Assembly (NCBI GenBank): GCA_026390195.1
Contig: JAPLGK010000152.1
Location: forward strand, 1 to 14,629
Length of the DNA: 14,629 nt
Direction: 5' to 3'
From: Caldisericota bacterium
GTDB taxonomy: Bacteria > Caldisericota > Caldisericia > Cryosericales > Cryosericaceae
Under the pieces are notes generated by a model. It made no database searches, was not told where the DNA came from, and saw only the letters and a program-made list of their open reading frames with translations. Shown piece after piece: positions 13,217-14,629 of this stretch; the stretch's first letter is position 1; the number at the start of each line of letters is the position of its first letter. A program made the translations under genes and the position numbers.

Positions 13217-13240
13217 CTAAGATACTACGATCCGTGTCAA
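13215..13240 (-). promoter_or_regulatory. possible cupin promoter (TTGACA ... TTAGAT)
   Basis: TTGACA (minus strand 13240-13235) with TTAGAT (13220-13215) after 14 bases, a short spacer. If used, transcription would begin beyond the ATG at 13216, which supports a downstream start for the cupin. Confidence 0.25.
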
Positions 13241-13311
13241 GAGGACAAACATATACTGGCTCATGTTGAAGAGCCCTGTACTTCGATTTTGTTGCATGGA
13301 GGTGGTAGGCG

Positions 13312-13455
13312 ATGCGCCGGTCCCAGGAACGTGCTTGCACTCCAGATGGCGATCACTGCCTTCTGGACGAGAGGGCCATACGGGGGGACTGGACGGTACC
13401 GGTGGATATGCTTCGTGGCACCCCTGACCAGGTGCTCACATGTTCTGCTGAGTAA
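13312..13455 (+). CDS. 47-aa reading frame with strong SD, unknown
   Basis: ATG at 13312 preceded by GGAGGTGG (13299-13306), an extended match to the anti-SD. The frame begins MRRSQERACTPDGDHC and ends QVLTCSAE at a TAA. I recognise no family. It is short, and a protein-like stretch continues in another frame right after the stop (begins VRGHVSTAKKPSV). It may therefore be the N-terminus of a broken gene rather than a complete small protein. Upstream, TATACT at 13251-13256 could be a -10. Confidence 0.35.
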   Translation: MRRSQERACTPDGDHCLLDERAIRGDWTVPVDMLRGTPDQVLTCSAE

Positions 13456-13740
13456 GGGGCCACGTTTCTACAGCCAAGAAGCCTTCGGTCCCTGCCCTTG
13501 AAGCTATTAGGGCAGTATTCGATGGTAGCCGGTTCAGCCTGGAATATTGGCGTACGAGTTTTCGGCTTTCAAGGAACCATTCTATTCTATCAACAGGCTG
13601 AGTAGTTACCGATCTTTCTTGACTTGTATACAACCATGTATATAGTTCGATTATTCCCGCAAATGCGGTTTACATCGGAGGAGACAGGTACGATGAAGAG
13701 GACCTTGTTCTACAGATGCCTATGTTGATTCCGTGTTCCT
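13452..13740 (+). pseudogene. protein-like frame interrupted by TGA codons
   Basis: One frame reads STAKKPSVPALEAIRAVFDG then SRFSLEYWRTSF, is broken by TGA at 13599 and 13620, and resumes with YSSIIPANAVYIGGDRYDEE and DLVLQMPMLIPCS before TGA at 13740. These stretches look like real protein and lie directly before the 98-aa frame at 13733. I read 13312 to 14029 as one gene of unknown family that has decayed by frameshifts and stops. No other gene is visible between 13217 and 13732. Confidence 0.35.
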
Positions 13741-14029
13741 GATGCTGATGAGCAGAGATCTTGAGAGACGCGTTGATGTGATGTGGGCCTTCGTATCCCA
13801 CGGGGAGGATGACCGCTATGAAGAACTCATCAAGAAGAAGGCAAGAGCTGAACGGACACGCTTTGGCCACATAGATGGTTTCCGAAACCTTGGGTTCACG
13901 AGGAACCCCGTAAAAGGAGATGATCTCATAATGAACGTACGGCAGATCGTTTTGTGCGCGAAGATCCAGGATTCATGTGATGCGATGGCTCAATCAGCCG
14001 CGCAGGAGGAGGTACGTCATGGCTATTGA
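13733..14029 (+). CDS. 98-aa protein or C-terminal fragment, unknown
   Basis: Open from GTG 13733, with internal ATGs at 13742 and 13748; none has an SD. The sequence looks coding: SRDLERRVDVMWAFVSHGED, DRYEELIKKKARAERTRFGH, then DGFRNLGFTRNPVKGDD and MNVRQIVLCAKIQDSCDAMA. I recognise no family. A protein-like stretch in another frame leads directly into it, so it is probably the C-terminal part of a longer, now frameshifted protein. The stop lies 11 bases inside the next gene, the overlap expected of operon partners. Confidence 0.5.
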   Translation: MFLMLMSRDLERRVDVMWAFVSHGEDDRYEELIKKKARAERTRFGHIDGFRNLGFTRNPVKGDDLIMNVRQIVLCAKIQDSCDAMAQSAAQEEVRHGY

Positions 14030-14629
14030 CGAGTTGGAGAAGAGACTTAGACCACCGGAGATTCCACTCAAGCCCTATCCGAGCAAAGTCATTACGCTTG
14101 CTTCTGGGGAGAAGATGGTTGTCCGTGAGGCGAGACGCGAGGAGACCGGCATCCTGCTTGGAACCATTTATCCTCTCATCGGCGTATCGGCCGACTACTA
14201 TGACATTGTTGCTGCCCGCATGTATTCCGAGGTGCTGGCATGGTATCGCTATCGGGTCGCCAACGAATTCGTGCTTGTCGGTTCCATCGATGGAGTCATC
14301 GCGGGGATCGTGAATAGCCGCCACGTCACGAACAAACTTGGTATGAGCCTGCATACCCTGGCCATCAAGAGGGGCCTCCGGGTCGGAGCTCAGCTCTTCG
14401 CAGCGAAAATGGAGCATCATATCGATGTCCTGGGCGAGGAAGAGGTCTATATCGTCGCAGAGAGTCCAATCGGATTCAAGCGCTGGATGATTGAGCTGCA
14501 GCTTGAAGATCGTTCTGCCCAGTATCCCGAAGTGCGCAGCGAACTGGGCGGCGTCCCCACATTCGTCCTCACACGGAAGCTCTGGGACGCATCGAGAGCA
14601 GTTAAGTGCACTGGCACGCGCCCCGTTTC
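14019..14629 (+). CDS. GNAT-like acyltransferase, runs off the window end
   Basis: At least 203 aa, open at the right edge. ATG 14019 has a strong SD (GGAGGAGG, 14005-14012). After an N-terminal lead (MAIDELEKRLRPPEIPLKPY), residues 31-185 look like a GNAT fold. There is a beta pair EFVLVGSIDGVIAGIVNS (83-100), then TLAIKRGLRVGAQLFAAKME (113-132), which fits the acyl-CoA-binding strand and helix although the first glycine of RxxGxG is an arginine. EEVYIVAESP follows, with a late strand FVLTRKLW. Substrate unknown. It overlaps the preceding fragment by 11 bases. Its higher G+C and clean frame contrast with the decayed DNA before it. Family call moderate; coding near certain. Confidence 0.82.
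   Translation, partial: MAIDELEKRLRPPEIPLKPYPSKVITLASGEKMVVREARREETGILLGTIYPLIGVSADYYDIVAARMYSEVLAWYRYRVANEFVLVGSIDGVIAGIVNSRHVTNKLGMSLHTLAIKRGLRVGAQLFAAKMEHHIDVLGEEEVYIVAESPIGFKRWMIELQLEDRSAQYPEVRSELGGVPTFVLTRKLWDASRAVKCTGTRPV

Noticed and set aside
13452..13740. TGA recoding (selenocysteine or Trp) in the interrupted frame
   Set aside because: Sequence around TGA 13599 and 13620 is not protein-like, no SECIS-like hairpin stands out, and normal genes here use TGA as stop (DUF349, YvrJ). Decay is simpler.
1..14629. CRISPR arrays, tRNA, rRNA or known riboswitches
   Set aside because: I looked for regularly spaced repeats, cloverleaf ends and conserved RNA cores and saw none; the only tandem repeat is the coding 146-bp duplication.

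Overview
The window is bacterial chromosomal DNA of fairly high G+C. Bacterial markers are Era, alanine racemase, a peptidoglycan amidase, Shine-Dalgarno (SD) sites (GGAGG types) and -35/-10 promoters. Gene content (DUF349, DUF2089/DUF4097, YvrJ, a stand-alone Mo-bisPGD enzyme) suggests an anaerobic or facultative Gram-positive-like or deep-branching uncultured lineage. I cannot name the taxon from the sequence alone.

Left half (1-6266), compact ordinary genes: era (-) diverges from an unusual acidic, cysteine-rich protein (+). A DUF554 membrane protein follows, then a translationally coupled pair of YvrJ small membrane protein and N-acetylmuramoyl-L-alanine amidase. A strong bidirectional terminator separates these from alr (-). 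alr diverges from pcp (pyroglutamyl peptidase) and a secreted zinc phospholipase C/nuclease-like protein (+).

Middle (6260-12191), all minus strand: a molybdopterin oxidoreductase overlaps a DUF349 coiled-coil protein by ATGA. Upstream of these, past a short repeat-bearing gap, is a five-gene operon. In transcription order it encodes two near-identical microproteins (36 and 41 aa, from a 146-bp tandem duplication), a 131-aa SHOCT-like protein, a DUF2089 zinc-ribbon/HTH protein and a DUF4097 protein. All five carry a similar short helical hairpin of the form (hydrophobic)xx(G)(K/D)(L/I)xxxxAxxLL, and the operon has one strong promoter. This is the most interesting system here; it resembles the YvlB/LiaX type of envelope-stress locus.

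Right end (about 12190-14018) is lower in G+C and looks decayed. It holds a repeat remnant, a frameshifted fragment resembling a uracil/xanthine permease, a cupin gene whose natural start appears to be ATT rather than ATG, and a broken gene of unknown family. The window ends inside an intact GNAT-like gene that overlaps the last fragment.
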